Source of the DNA: Paenibacillus taichungensis
GTDB lineage: Bacteria > Bacillota > Bacilli > Paenibacillales > Paenibacillaceae
Direction: 5' to 3'
Length of the DNA: 64,000 bases
Assembly (NCBI RefSeq): GCF_003287275.1
Contig: NZ_QEVW01000006.1
Span: 186,001-250,000, forward strand
Below are positions 17,218 through 25,891 of this stretch, one piece after another (the stretch's first letter is position 1; every line of letters starts with the position of its first letter). Made by a program: the position numbers and the translations under genes. Under the pieces are notes generated by a model. The model had not been told where the DNA came from and searched no databases. It worked only from the letters and a program-made list of their open reading frames with translations.

Positions 17218-18231
17218 ATGGATGTCAAAATCATTGATGTAGCTGCCATTGCAGGTGTGTCCCCGGCAACCGTTTCGCGGGTCATTAATCAGCACAGCAA
17301 AGTAAGCACCAAAACCAAAGATAAGGTGATGCGCGCCATTGAGCAATTGGGATATCACCCCAACGCAGCAGCCAAGAATCTTCGTTCACAGAGAACCATG
17401 ACGATTGGTGTCATCGTTCCGGATATTAACAACTCCTATTATGCCGAAATTATTAAAGGCATTGAGAACATCGCCTACGCCCGCCATTACAAGGTCATTA
17501 TATGTGATGCTCATAACCTGAAAGAGCGAGAAGTCGATTATCTCAATTTGCTGCTGGATCGGACCATTGACGGTGTCATCATTATCACGCCCATGCTGGC
17601 AGATGAGGAATTATTCCAACTTGCGGATAAGGGGTATCGCATTGGCATCGTCGGCAAATACATCGAACATGATCAGATCCCGTGTATATATACAGATAAC
17701 GTGAAATTCTCCCAGGAAGTGGTTCAGCATCTCGTTGAGGCCGGACATCGAAATATTGTTTTCTTAAACGGTTATCCTGAAGCAATCGACAGCTATGAAA
17801 GACTAGAAGGCTACTTGAAGGCCCTGCGCAATCATCAGATTCCATTCCGCCCCGAACTGATCGAGAATGGAAACTTCAATGAAGAAGGCGGCTATGAAGC
17901 CATCAAAAGACTGTTTAACAAAGGCCTGTCCTTCACCGCTGTATATGCAGCTAATGATGAAATGGCGCTAGGTGTATACAAGGCATGTACGGAATACGGA
18001 ATACGCATCCCCGAGCAATTGGCAATCGTAGGTGTAGACAACAATCGAATCAGCAAATACATCCATCCTACACTAAGTTCGGTGAACCAGCCCAAGTACA
18101 CGATGGGGGCCATTCTTATGGAGAAGATGATTGACACAATGAATACGAATGAATTTCAGGATAAACGTGTATTTAAAGTAGACTCAGAACTGTTGGTTCG
18201 AGCTTCCTCTTCCTTCAAAATAACAACATAA
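17218..18231 (+). CDS. LacI-family transcriptional regulator
   Basis: About 337 residues. The N-terminal helix-turn-helix VKIIDVAAIAGVSPATVSRVIN and the hinge helix GYHPNAAAKNLRS are classical LacI features. A periplasmic-binding-like effector domain follows (TIGVIVPDINNSYYAEIIKGI, VVQHLVEAGHRNIVFLNG, FTAVYAANDEMALGVYKAC, AIVGVDNNRIS). It probably senses a sugar and represses the divergent GH5 gene. I start at ATG 17218; a GTG three codons earlier is only two bases from GGAG. The operators at 17065-17158 suggest autoregulation as well. Confidence 0.9.
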   Translation: MDVKIIDVAAIAGVSPATVSRVINQHSKVSTKTKDKVMRAIEQLGYHPNAAAKNLRSQRTMTIGVIVPDINNSYYAEIIKGIENIAYARHYKVIICDAHNLKEREVDYLNLLLDRTIDGVIIITPMLADEELFQLADKGYRIGIVGKYIEHDQIPCIYTDNVKFSQEVVQHLVEAGHRNIVFLNGYPEAIDSYERLEGYLKALRNHQIPFRPELIENGNFNEEGGYEAIKRLFNKGLSFTAVYAANDEMALGVYKACTEYGIRIPEQLAIVGVDNNRISKYIHPTLSSVNQPKYTMGAILMEKMIDTMNTNEFQDKRVFKVDSELLVRASSSFKITT

Positions 18232-18232
18232 A

Positions 18233-18253
18233 GCGCACCCGTTACAGGTGCGC
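18233..18253 (+). terminator. Hairpin after the LacI-type gene
   Basis: GCGCACC/GGTGCGC with a 7-base loop starts just after the stop codon. The T tract is weak in both directions (CTAGTTT on plus), so it may be a modest bidirectional terminator between convergent genes. Confidence 0.55.
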
Positions 18254-18279
18254 CTAGTTTAATATATTATCTCATATTC

Positions 18280-19917
18280 TTAATGCACAATGATGCTTAA
18301 CGCATTCAACAAATCGGCCTGCTTCACCGGCTTAGTCAGGACCGCATCGAAGACTTCCGCTTCATGCGGATCGATATGCATGCCATACGGAATCAAAACG
18401 ATGACCGGTGAATCTGTAACCAGGCGCTTCAGCTTGTGTACAAAATCCACAGCACCGCCCTCCAGCAGTCCCATATCCACAACGGCCACATCAGGCGTAA
18501 AGCCCTTCTGAATCCAGTCGTACGCTTCGGTCGTAACCGAGGTCATATGCACATCCATCTCCCATCTGCGCATCAGGGAAGAAGCCCCTTGCAGAATGTC
18601 AGGGTCCTTGGCAAGCAGCACCTTTTTGCCCTTCAGTCGATGCTGAATATTGGCAAGCTGAGGCAGTTCCCAATGTCTGCGGAGCGGCAGGCAGATCTCA
18701 AATTCTGTCTCCTTGTCTCCTATGCCATGCACCTGAATACGGCCGTTCATAAGGATGGCAAGGTTTTGGCTGACCGCCAAACCGAGATTGGTTCCAACCA
18801 GCTTCTGTGTACTGATATTTCCGTCCAAATTGTTAAATGATCTAAGCTTATTATCCGAAGACAACATGCGTCCAGTGTACTTCACGTAGAGTTGAAGTGT
18901 ACCCGCTTCCTCTGCATCTCCACCAGCTACGGTTGCCGTAACCAATACGGAACCTGCCCGTGTTGAATCTAGGGCATATTGAATGACATGGGACAATAGC
19001 TGCCCAATCTTGATTTCGTCCCCAACGAAAACCTGGGACACATTCAGATCAAGGTTCAGTCCCAGTTCAATGTTCTTGCTTAGCGCAAGTCCCGCGTAGA
19101 GATAAACGGTATTCTCAATCGTGGCCACCAGATCAAATGGATCATCGTGTACGACCGTTTTGCCTGCGTCATTGACGTTAAAACTCATCATGTTATTCAA
19201 CAGGGAGAGCAAAATGTTACCGCTGGTTTCAATCATATTCACATATTCTGTCTGCTCGTCCGACATATCCGGTGTACGCATCAGGTCAGTTAATCCCAGA
19301 ATGCCGTTCAGGGGATTACGAATCTCGTGGCTCATCAGCGACAGCATCTGCGTCTTGGTCATCGCCTCAGACTCCGCACGTTCCTTCTCTGCCTGCAATT
19401 GCTCCTGTAATTGCTCCGAATCGCTCAGCTTCTGTTCCTGAACTTGAAGCGTATCTTCCAGATCAACCACATACCCGAGAAAAACGGCCATGGCTTGCAA
19501 TGTTTTCATATCCGTTTCACTGATCACATAATCAGGATCATCCATCAGACAGATCGTACCGAACGTTTCCCCGGATCTCCGCATGATGGGAATCCCTACA
19601 AAGAAACGATTGCCCAGCCCGCTTGTTACGTCCATTGATCTCGTAAGAGGATGTTCACAAGTATCCGTGATAATCAGACTGCTGCCCTTATCTCTTAATA
19701 CCAGGCTGCAATAAGAAGCTTCAAATGGAAGTTCACTACCTTTGGCGATCAACTCTTCTTCGCGGTTAAAAGCTTCCATAATAACATTGGTCACGCCATC
19801 ATTCGTGGCAACGAAGATGGTGTTCACCTTTAATATTCCGCTTAATACGTCTACGATATGGGATGCGGCTTCCTGTATATTTTCATAGAAGCCCCTTGTA
19901 ATACTTACCGTTCCCAT
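18280..19917 (-). CDS. GAF-domain hybrid sensor kinase with degenerate ATP-binding domain and receiver
   Basis: 545 residues, soluble. A GAF domain (about 15-150), a charged coiled coil (about 155-190), a HisKA helix with phospho-acceptor motif MSHEIRNPLNGILGL (about 195), an HATPase-like region (260-410) and a receiver (425-545). In the HATPase part the N-box Asn is absent (GQLLSHVIQYALDS), the DxGxG box reads KYTGRM, and only the GTNLGLAVS lid is recognisable. The receiver keeps Asp in VVDMGLL and Lys in LTKPVK. It may thus accept phosphate from another kinase or act as a scaffold, not autophosphorylate. ATG follows GAGGGGTGAGTC. It is monocistronic between convergent lacI and divergent nrdD. 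Confidence 0.85.
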   Translation of the reverse strand: MGTVSITRGFYENIQEAASHIVDVLSGILKVNTIFVATNDGVTNVIMEAFNREEELIAKGSELPFEASYCSLVLRDKGSSLIITDTCEHPLTRSMDVTSGLGNRFFVGIPIMRRSGETFGTICLMDDPDYVISETDMKTLQAMAVFLGYVVDLEDTLQVQEQKLSDSEQLQEQLQAEKERAESEAMTKTQMLSLMSHEIRNPLNGILGLTDLMRTPDMSDEQTEYVNMIETSGNILLSLLNNMMSFNVNDAGKTVVHDDPFDLVATIENTVYLYAGLALSKNIELGLNLDLNVSQVFVGDEIKIGQLLSHVIQYALDSTRAGSVLVTATVAGGDAEEAGTLQLYVKYTGRMLSSDNKLRSFNNLDGNISTQKLVGTNLGLAVSQNLAILMNGRIQVHGIGDKETEFEICLPLRRHWELPQLANIQHRLKGKKVLLAKDPDILQGASSLMRRWEMDVHMTSVTTEAYDWIQKGFTPDVAVVDMGLLEGGAVDFVHKLKRLVTDSPVIVLIPYGMHIDPHEAEVFDAVLTKPVKQADLLNALSIIVH

Positions 19918-20164
19918 GACTCACCCCTCTTGTCTTAGCTGCATTTCAAATCCGTATTCCACAGTATGATTCAAACGATTAACGAGGGTTCAAATGTTTC
20001 GAAACAGGCTGTCACAAACTATTCATATATGAAGTTTTTTATCCTTTTTTCAAGCATCGTCAACTGAACTTGCACGGTAAATAGAAATTATACGCTTACC
20101 CTCCAGCTTTGAAAACCTTTATCATTCAGGGCTATAAATCATGGCCGTTGATCAACCTCTCACA

Positions 20165-20180
20165 TGTGATTCTTATCACA
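20165..20180 (+). promoter_or_regulatory. Fnr/Crp-type operator upstream of nrdD
   Basis: TGTGA-N6-TCACA is a perfect match to the Crp/Fnr family palindrome used by Bacillus Fnr. Its centre (20172.5) lies about 41.5 bases before a start point predicted from the -10-like TATAAA at 20202-20207, the classical class II activator position. This fits anaerobic activation of nrdDG. Confidence 0.72.
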
Positions 20181-20186
20181 CCCAAA

Positions 20187-20234
20187 TAACAATATACAGT
20201 GTATAAATGGATAAAGAAACTCTACATGTAGTGT
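20187..20234 (+). promoter_or_regulatory. Tandem NrdR boxes upstream of nrdD
   Basis: TAACAATATACAGTGT (20187-20202) and ACTCTACATGTAGTGT (20219-20234) match the NrdR consensus acaCwAtATaTwGtgt with about three mismatches or fewer each. Their start-to-start distance is 32 bp, three helical turns, as known for paired NrdR sites. Box 1 overlaps the promoter spacer and box 2 follows the predicted start point, so repression is expected when dATP is high. nrdR itself is not in the window. Confidence 0.75.
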
Positions 20235-20291
20235 TCAATGAATGGACATTATCCCATACATTTTCAATTTCATTATTTAGGAGGAACTGAT

Positions 20292-22253
20292 ATGAACATG
20301 CTTGAGTATGCCTCTCCACCGGCATCCGATCTGCTATCTGACCTGGGAAGACGAATTATAGGTGCTGAAGACGCCGATACGCTGAGGGAGAATGCCAATC
20401 TGAACGGAGACTCATTCAGCGGCAAGATGAGCAGGCTCGGTTCGGAGACCGCCAAGTGGCATGCTCTGCGTCATGTGCTGCCTAAGGAGCTCGCGCTAGC
20501 TGTGGAGAACGGCGATCTGTATGTACACGATCTGGATCAGTATGCACTTGGAACGACAAACTGTATCTTTATTCCGTTTGATCGACTGCTGTCCTCCGGA
20601 TTCAATACCGGCAATGGTTCGGTTCGTACACCACAGACGATCATGTCTGCCATGGCACTGGTGGCCATTATTTTTCAATCCCAGCAAAACAGTCAGTACG
20701 GTGGTGTATCCGCCAATAAAATCGACTGGGATCTCGCCCCTTATGTGAAGCGTTCGTTCCGTAAGCATTACCGGAAGGGACAACGGCTGTTTGGGGAAAT
20801 CACCTCAATTGAGGATGAGCAACTGCATTTGGATAGCGATGAAGCAAAGGAGAAGTGTCCTCGAGCCTTTGCCTTTGCCTGTGAAGAAACGGAACTGGAG
20901 ACCGGGCAGGCTGCGGAGTCCCTGATCCATAACCTGAACACCATGAGCAGTCGTGCCGGAGGGCAGATTCCGTTCACATCGCTGAACTACGGGCTGTGTA
21001 CTTCAGCCGAAGGTCGACTCGTGTCCCGATCGTTGCTGGAAGCGACCATTCGTGGACTCGGTAACGGAGAAACGCCCGTGTTCCCACAACATATATTCCA
21101 GTGCAAGCAAGGAATTAACCAATCTGAGGGGAATCCGAATTACGATCTGTTCCGGCTTGCTGTGACCTGCTCCTCACGGCGCATGTATCCGAATTTTGTC
21201 AATGTGGATGCTTCCTTCAACCTGCCCTATTATCAACCGGAAGATCCCGACACGATCATTGCGACGATGGGATGCCGTACACGCACACTGGCTGATCGCT
21301 TCGGACGCAATCGTCAGAGCGGCAAAGGTAACCTTTCCTTTAATACCATCAATCTGGTCAAGCTCGGCATTCGATATGGGATCTGCCAGGGTACAAGAGC
21401 CATCGCTGACCGTGCTGGCTTCTATACGGCGTTGGAATCCGTCATGCACAATGCTACAGATGGACTGCTGCATCGGTATCGAATTCAGACGAATCAGCCT
21501 GCCAAAGCATCGGACTTCATGATGCGGGAAGGAGTATGGGAAGGCGGTGAACGATTGGCTCCAAATGAACCAGTGGCTGGCCTGTTAAAACATGGTACGT
21601 TATCCCTTGGTTTTATCGGACTTGCTGAATGTATGACTGCTCTATATGGCCGTCACCATGGACAAGACCTGCATGTACATCGAGAGGCCTTGAATATCAT
21701 TCGTACGATGAGAGATTTCTGTGACCGGATGAGTGAGCAGCATAATCTGAATATCACCTTGTTCGCTACGCCCGCTGAGGGCCTATCCGGCAAATTCACC
21801 AAGATTGATCGTGAGCGATACGGCAGTATCGCGGGCGTCAATGACCGGGAATACTACACTAATTCATTTCACATTCCGGTCTATTATAATCTTCCTGCCT
21901 ATCGCAAGATTGAATTGGAAGCTCCCTTCCACTCATTATGTAATGCCGGAGCGATCTCTTATGTCGAACTCGACGGGAATGTAAGGGCCAATACCGCCGC
22001 TTTCCAACGAATCGTTCAATACGCGCTGGCCCAGGACATCGGGTATTTCTCCATTAATCATCCGATTGACCGTTGTCCGTCCTGTGGTTATGAGGGTGTC
22101 ATTGGAGATGTATGCCCCGGATGTGAGGCTCATGAAAACCATGTGCATTTCCAGCGGCTGCGCCGGGTTACGGGGTATCTGACCGGTGACTATAAAGTGC
22201 GTTTCAATGGCGCGAAGCAGGCCGAAGTGAGAGACCGGGTGAAACACCGGTGA
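20292..22253 (+). CDS. nrdD: Anaerobic ribonucleoside-triphosphate reductase (class III)
   Basis: About 653 residues starting MNMLEYASPPASDLL. AGGAGG lies eight bases before this ATG; an upstream in-frame ATG at 20238 has no RBS. Conserved parts include GDLYVHDLDQYALGTTNC (active-site region), GGQIPFTSLNYG, the C-terminal zinc site CPSCGYEGVIGDVCPGC and the glycyl-radical region RRVTGYLTG, ending EVRDRVKHR. The enzyme makes deoxynucleotides without oxygen, using a glycyl radical installed by NrdG. The gene overlaps nrdG by four bases. Upstream Fnr and NrdR sites point to induction by oxygen lack and repression by deoxynucleotide sufficiency. Confidence 0.95.
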   Translation: MNMLEYASPPASDLLSDLGRRIIGAEDADTLRENANLNGDSFSGKMSRLGSETAKWHALRHVLPKELALAVENGDLYVHDLDQYALGTTNCIFIPFDRLLSSGFNTGNGSVRTPQTIMSAMALVAIIFQSQQNSQYGGVSANKIDWDLAPYVKRSFRKHYRKGQRLFGEITSIEDEQLHLDSDEAKEKCPRAFAFACEETELETGQAAESLIHNLNTMSSRAGGQIPFTSLNYGLCTSAEGRLVSRSLLEATIRGLGNGETPVFPQHIFQCKQGINQSEGNPNYDLFRLAVTCSSRRMYPNFVNVDASFNLPYYQPEDPDTIIATMGCRTRTLADRFGRNRQSGKGNLSFNTINLVKLGIRYGICQGTRAIADRAGFYTALESVMHNATDGLLHRYRIQTNQPAKASDFMMREGVWEGGERLAPNEPVAGLLKHGTLSLGFIGLAECMTALYGRHHGQDLHVHREALNIIRTMRDFCDRMSEQHNLNITLFATPAEGLSGKFTKIDRERYGSIAGVNDREYYTNSFHIPVYYNLPAYRKIELEAPFHSLCNAGAISYVELDGNVRANTAAFQRIVQYALAQDIGYFSINHPIDRCPSCGYEGVIGDVCPGCEAHENHVHFQRLRRVTGYLTGDYKVRFNGAKQAEVRDRVKHR

Positions 22254-22759
22254 ATCTGTATGGTTACATCCCGGAATCAGTGAATGAGGGGCCAGGCCTG
22301 CGTGCTGTGTTGTTCATCAGTGGATGCCGTCACGCTTGTCCGGGCTGCTTTAGCCCCGGCTCATGGAGCTTCCGTGCAGGCGAACCATTTACGATAGAGC
22401 GGCGGCAGCAGATTCTGCATGAAGTGACCTCGCATCCCTTGCTGGAAGGGGTTACTTTATGCGGAGGTGATCCTTTTTTCTCTGCCGCAGAATGCGCATC
22501 CTGGGTTCGGCAGCTTCGGGCTGCTCGATCTGATCTGACCTTGTGGGCCTACACGGGGTTTGTGTATGAAGAATTGATTACAGACCCGTCACGGGCGGAG
22601 TTATCCCAGCTATGCGACGTCATTATCGATGGTCCTTATATCGCAGCTGAGCGTGACGTGTCACTTCCTTTTCGCGGCAGTCGTAATCAGCGCATCATCG
22701 ATGTGGGTGCAACCATGGCTAGCCAGACAATCGTTACCATGCAGTTAGATGCATGGTAA
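22250..22759 (+). CDS. nrdG: Anaerobic RNR activating enzyme (radical SAM)
   Basis: 169 residues starting at a GTG inside the nrdD stop (GTGA overlap). MNLYGYIPESVNEGPGLRAVLF is followed by the radical-SAM cluster motif CRHACPGC (CxxxCxxC), then LCGGDPFF (SAM-binding GGE-type motif). NrdG uses a [4Fe-4S] cluster and SAM to form the glycyl radical on NrdD. The stop codon lies inside the stem of the downstream terminator, so the last residues are encoded by the hairpin. Confidence 0.94.
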   Translation: MNLYGYIPESVNEGPGLRAVLFISGCRHACPGCFSPGSWSFRAGEPFTIERRQQILHEVTSHPLLEGVTLCGGDPFFSAAECASWVRQLRAARSDLTLWAYTGFVYEELITDPSRAELSQLCDVIIDGPYIAAERDVSLPFRGSRNQRIIDVGATMASQTIVTMQLDAW

Positions 22760-22769
22760 CGATTTTTTT
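22729..22769 (+). terminator. Strong terminator overlapping the end of nrdG
   Basis: A perfect 15-bp stem (22729-22743 with 22750-22764) and 6-base loop are followed by a T run to 22769. The nrdG stop at 22757-22759 is in the 3' arm. Confidence 0.92.
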
Positions 22770-22890
22770 ATTAGAGGGGAATCAGGCACAGCATGAGCGA
22801 TGATTTAGTTCATTTTAAGGAGTCAAATCTGTCACTATACCAAGGTTTCATAGCAGTCAATTTTATTTCCGATCGGATTAATGATATATG

Positions 22891-22919
22891 TTGCAAGCCC
22901 GTAGGTTATCGTCTATGAT
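22891..22919 (+). promoter_or_regulatory. Probable sigma-A promoter of the metE leader
   Basis: TTGCAA (22891-22896), a 17-base spacer and TATGAT (22914-22919) form a good vegetative promoter, about 100 bases before the cobalamin aptamer. The rest of the gap from 22770 to 23028 shows no gene. Confidence 0.5.
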
Positions 22920-23028
22920 TGGTAGCATAAGAGCAAGTATACAAAGATTGCATCATTATACAATCTATCATTCTATGCTTGGTCACCAATTTCATAGCCG
23001 GAGATGTGTACGCACATTTCTGCACACG

Positions 23029-23206
23029 GAAACAGGTGCCGACCGCGCGACATGCGTGGTCAGGCTTAAAAGGGAAGCACGGTGTAAATCCGTCGCGGTC
23101 CCGCCACTGTAAACGGGGAGTCTGTACATAAACAATCCACTGGTGTATCCACCGGGAAGGACATGTACAAGACCATGATCCGCAAGCCAGGAGACCTGCC
23201 TGTTTC
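23029..23206 (+). ncRNA. Cobalamin (B12) riboswitch aptamer upstream of metE
   Basis: Closing stem GAAACAGG (23029-23036) pairs with CCTGTTTC (23199-23206). Within it are the cobalamin-aptamer signatures AAAAGGGAAGCACGGTG, AAATCCGTCGCGGTCCCGCC, CACTGTAA, and the B12 box GCCAGGAGACCTGCC (23185-23199). The class binds adenosylcobalamin or related forms and shuts off the downstream gene. The expression platform (23207-23437) holds a T run at 23355-23361 preceded by a weak GGGGTAT/ATGCCTT stem, so transcription attenuation is possible but less clear than the aptamer. Confidence 0.95.
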
Positions 23207-23437
23207 GACAGCATCGCATGACCTACGGAAGATAGGGAGGTGTTAGAGCAGCCGCTACAACTACATATAGCAGGTGTTCTTTCCCATTCTATCTCTGTGC
23301 ACAGTCGTCATTCATGATGCCTGTTTCTCGGGGTATGGAATCGGAAGGAATGCCTTTTTTTGACGCTTTCAAAAGAAACACACCACAATAGCTTCAACTT
23401 GATGAGTGCACTTATTATAAATGAGGAGGAATTTTAC

Positions 23438-25792
23438 ATGTCGCAATCACAGCAACAGCAACAACAGCCACAAGTACTGACAGGCAACCTCGGTTACCCC
23501 CGCATCGGTGCAGGACGCGAATGGAAAAAAGCACTGGAGTCCTTCTGGGCTGGCCGAATCGATGAATCCACGCTTCATCAGGAGCTGACCACACTTCGGT
23601 TGCAAGATCTGAAGAAACAACAGGCACAACAGCTCGATCTGATTCCTGTGGGCGACTTCTCCTACTATGATCATATTCTTGACGTATCCGCGATGTTTGG
23701 CGTCGTTCCTGAGCGTTTTAACCATTCAGGCGGACCAGTATCTTTATCTACCTACTACGCCATGGCCCGGGGTAACGATCAGGCAACAGCCTGTGAGATG
23801 ACCAAATGGCTTAACACCAACTATCACTACATCGTACCTGAGATTAATAATGATACTGCATTTGCATTGCTTGAAAATAAACCCCTTGCCGCCTATCGCG
23901 AAGCGAAGCAGGAGCTTGGGCTGGAAGGTAAACCGGTCGTCGTCGGCCCGTACTCGTATGTACGATTCGCCAAAGGCTATGACGAAGAGCGCTTCGCAGA
24001 AATCGTCACACGCCTCGTTCCAGTATATAGCCAGCTTCTGTCTGAGCTTCAAGCAGAAGGTGTACAGTGGGTACAGATCGACGAGCCTGCTCTGACGCTG
24101 GCTGTCTCTTCCGAAGATGAAGCCTTGCTGCAACAGGTGTATGCTGCCTTGGCACAAGCTGCACCGGAATTGAAGCTGCTGCTTCAAACGTACTTCGAAT
24201 CGGTGGAAGCTTATCCGGTCGTGACATCACTGCCTGTTGCCGGAATCGGCCTGGACCTGATCCACGGCTATGAAGGCAACCTGGCCAGCCTGCGGGAGCA
24301 TGGCTTCCCGCAGGATAAATGGTTGGGCGCCGGTGTCATCGACGGGCGCAACATCTGGCGCGCCGATCTCGCAGAGACGGCGAAGCTGCTGGAGCAGGTG
24401 GCTGAATTCGCAGCCGAAGGCAAGCTGATCATTCAGCCTTCCTGTAGCCTGTTGCATGTACCGGTTACTGCCGCTCAGGAGAGCGCGCTTGATCCGGTAC
24501 TGCGCAATGCCCTGGCCTTTGCCGACGAGAAGCTGGAGGAAATTGCGACGCTCGGCACGTTGTTGTCCGGCGGTGCGAAGCAGGCGGACCAGGAAGCGGC
24601 TTTGGCTGAAGCCAGCCGCCGCGCCCAGGCAAGCACCGAAGCGGTGCGCCTGCTGAGCGAGTCCGAATCACGGACACGCCTGAGTGGTGCGCCTGCAGGG
24701 GTACATGCTGATGAGCAGCTGCTTCGCAACGCATCATTCCAGGAGCGACGCGAGTTGCAGCAGCAAAAATGGTCGCTCCCGCTGCTGCCAACAACTACCA
24801 TTGGCAGCTTCCCGCAAACGGCGGACGTGCGTAAAGCACGTGCACTCTTCCGTAAAGGGGAATGGAATGCGGAGCAATATGACGCTTATGTGCGTGAACA
24901 GATCCAGGAGTGGATTACCATCCAGGAGGAAATTGGTCTGGATGTGCTGGTACACGGTGAGTTCGAACGTACCGATATGGTCGAGTTTTTCGGTGAAAAG
25001 CTGACCGGATTCGCCTTCACCAAAAACGGCTGGGTACAATCCTACGGCTCACGATGCGTGAAGCCACCTGTAATCTACGGAGATGTGCTGTTCAATGAAC
25101 CGATGACGGTAAAAGAAACGGCGTATGCCCAGACACTGACCAGCAAACCGGTGAAAGGCATGCTCACAGGTCCGGTAACAATCCTGAACTGGTCCTTTGT
25201 CCGCTCGGATATTCCACGCAGTGAAGTATCCTACCAGATTGCTCGCGCCATTCGCGACGAGGTTGAAGCCCTGGAGCAAGCAGGCATTGAGATGATTCAG
25301 GTCGATGAGCCAGCTCTGCGTGAAGGACTTCCACTCAAACGAAGCAAGTGGGATGAGTACCTGCAATGGGCCGTGGAATCCTTCCGTTTGGCTACTGCAA
25401 CCGTAAAACCAACAACACAGGTGCATACCCACATGTGCTACTGCGAGTTCGATGATATTATTGAAGCCATCAGCGATCTGGATGCAGATGTGATCTCGAT
25501 CGAGACATCCCGCAGCCATGGGGAACTGGTAGGCAGCTTCGAGCAAAATACTTATGACAAAGGCATCGGACTCGGTGTATACGATATCCACAGTCCGCGT
25601 GTTCCAGGCAAGGACGAGATGTTGAATATGATTGAGCGTGCACTTCAAGTGCTGCCAGCAGATCTGTTCTGGGTGAACCCTGACTGCGGGCTGAAAACAC
25701 GTGGTAAAGCTGAAGTCGTAGATGCATTGAGCATCATGGTAGACGCTGCTCGTACAGCAAGAGAACGGGTAACGGCTGATTCCTCAATCTAA
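23438..25792 (+). CDS. metE: Cobalamin-independent methionine synthase
   Basis: About 784 residues, the usual MetE length. The start MSQSQQQQ follows GAGGAGG with an 8-base spacer. NLGYPRIGAGREWKKALE is the typical N-terminus. The C-terminal catalytic half has TTIGSFPQTADVRKAR, HGEFERTDMVEFF, the zinc ligands His and Cys in HTHMCYCEF and the final Cys in NPDCGLKTRG. It transfers a methyl group from 5-methyltetrahydrofolate to homocysteine. Control by a B12 riboswitch makes sense: when cobalamin is present, the B12-dependent MetH can replace this large slow enzyme. The N-terminus carries an unusual run of Gln. Confidence 0.97.
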   Translation: MSQSQQQQQQPQVLTGNLGYPRIGAGREWKKALESFWAGRIDESTLHQELTTLRLQDLKKQQAQQLDLIPVGDFSYYDHILDVSAMFGVVPERFNHSGGPVSLSTYYAMARGNDQATACEMTKWLNTNYHYIVPEINNDTAFALLENKPLAAYREAKQELGLEGKPVVVGPYSYVRFAKGYDEERFAEIVTRLVPVYSQLLSELQAEGVQWVQIDEPALTLAVSSEDEALLQQVYAALAQAAPELKLLLQTYFESVEAYPVVTSLPVAGIGLDLIHGYEGNLASLREHGFPQDKWLGAGVIDGRNIWRADLAETAKLLEQVAEFAAEGKLIIQPSCSLLHVPVTAAQESALDPVLRNALAFADEKLEEIATLGTLLSGGAKQADQEAALAEASRRAQASTEAVRLLSESESRTRLSGAPAGVHADEQLLRNASFQERRELQQQKWSLPLLPTTTIGSFPQTADVRKARALFRKGEWNAEQYDAYVREQIQEWITIQEEIGLDVLVHGEFERTDMVEFFGEKLTGFAFTKNGWVQSYGSRCVKPPVIYGDVLFNEPMTVKETAYAQTLTSKPVKGMLTGPVTILNWSFVRSDIPRSEVSYQIARAIRDEVEALEQAGIEMIQVDEPALREGLPLKRSKWDEYLQWAVESFRLATATVKPTTQVHTHMCYCEFDDIIEAISDLDADVISIETSRSHGELVGSFEQNTYDKGIGLGVYDIHSPRVPGKDEMLNMIERALQVLPADLFWVNPDCGLKTRGKAEVVDALSIMVDAARTARERVTADSSI

Positions 25793-25817
25793 ACGAAGCT
25801 TGTGAATGCAAACAAAA

Positions 25818-25845
25818 GCCTCCGAATTCATTCGGAGGCTTTTTC
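25818..25845. terminator. Bidirectional terminator between metE and the GH3 gene
   Basis: GCCTCCGAA-TTCA-TTCGGAGGC (25818-25839) is followed by TTTTT on plus and preceded by AAAA, so it can end both metE and the convergent GH3 transcript. Confidence 0.9.
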
Positions 25846-25891
25846 ATTTACCATCATTCTATTTGTTTATCTGGCAAGCTCTTTATCCGGC

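Noticed and set aside
22888..23112. Short frames through the cobalamin riboswitch on both strands
   Set aside because: They overlap the conserved aptamer, whose sequence is explained by RNA structure.
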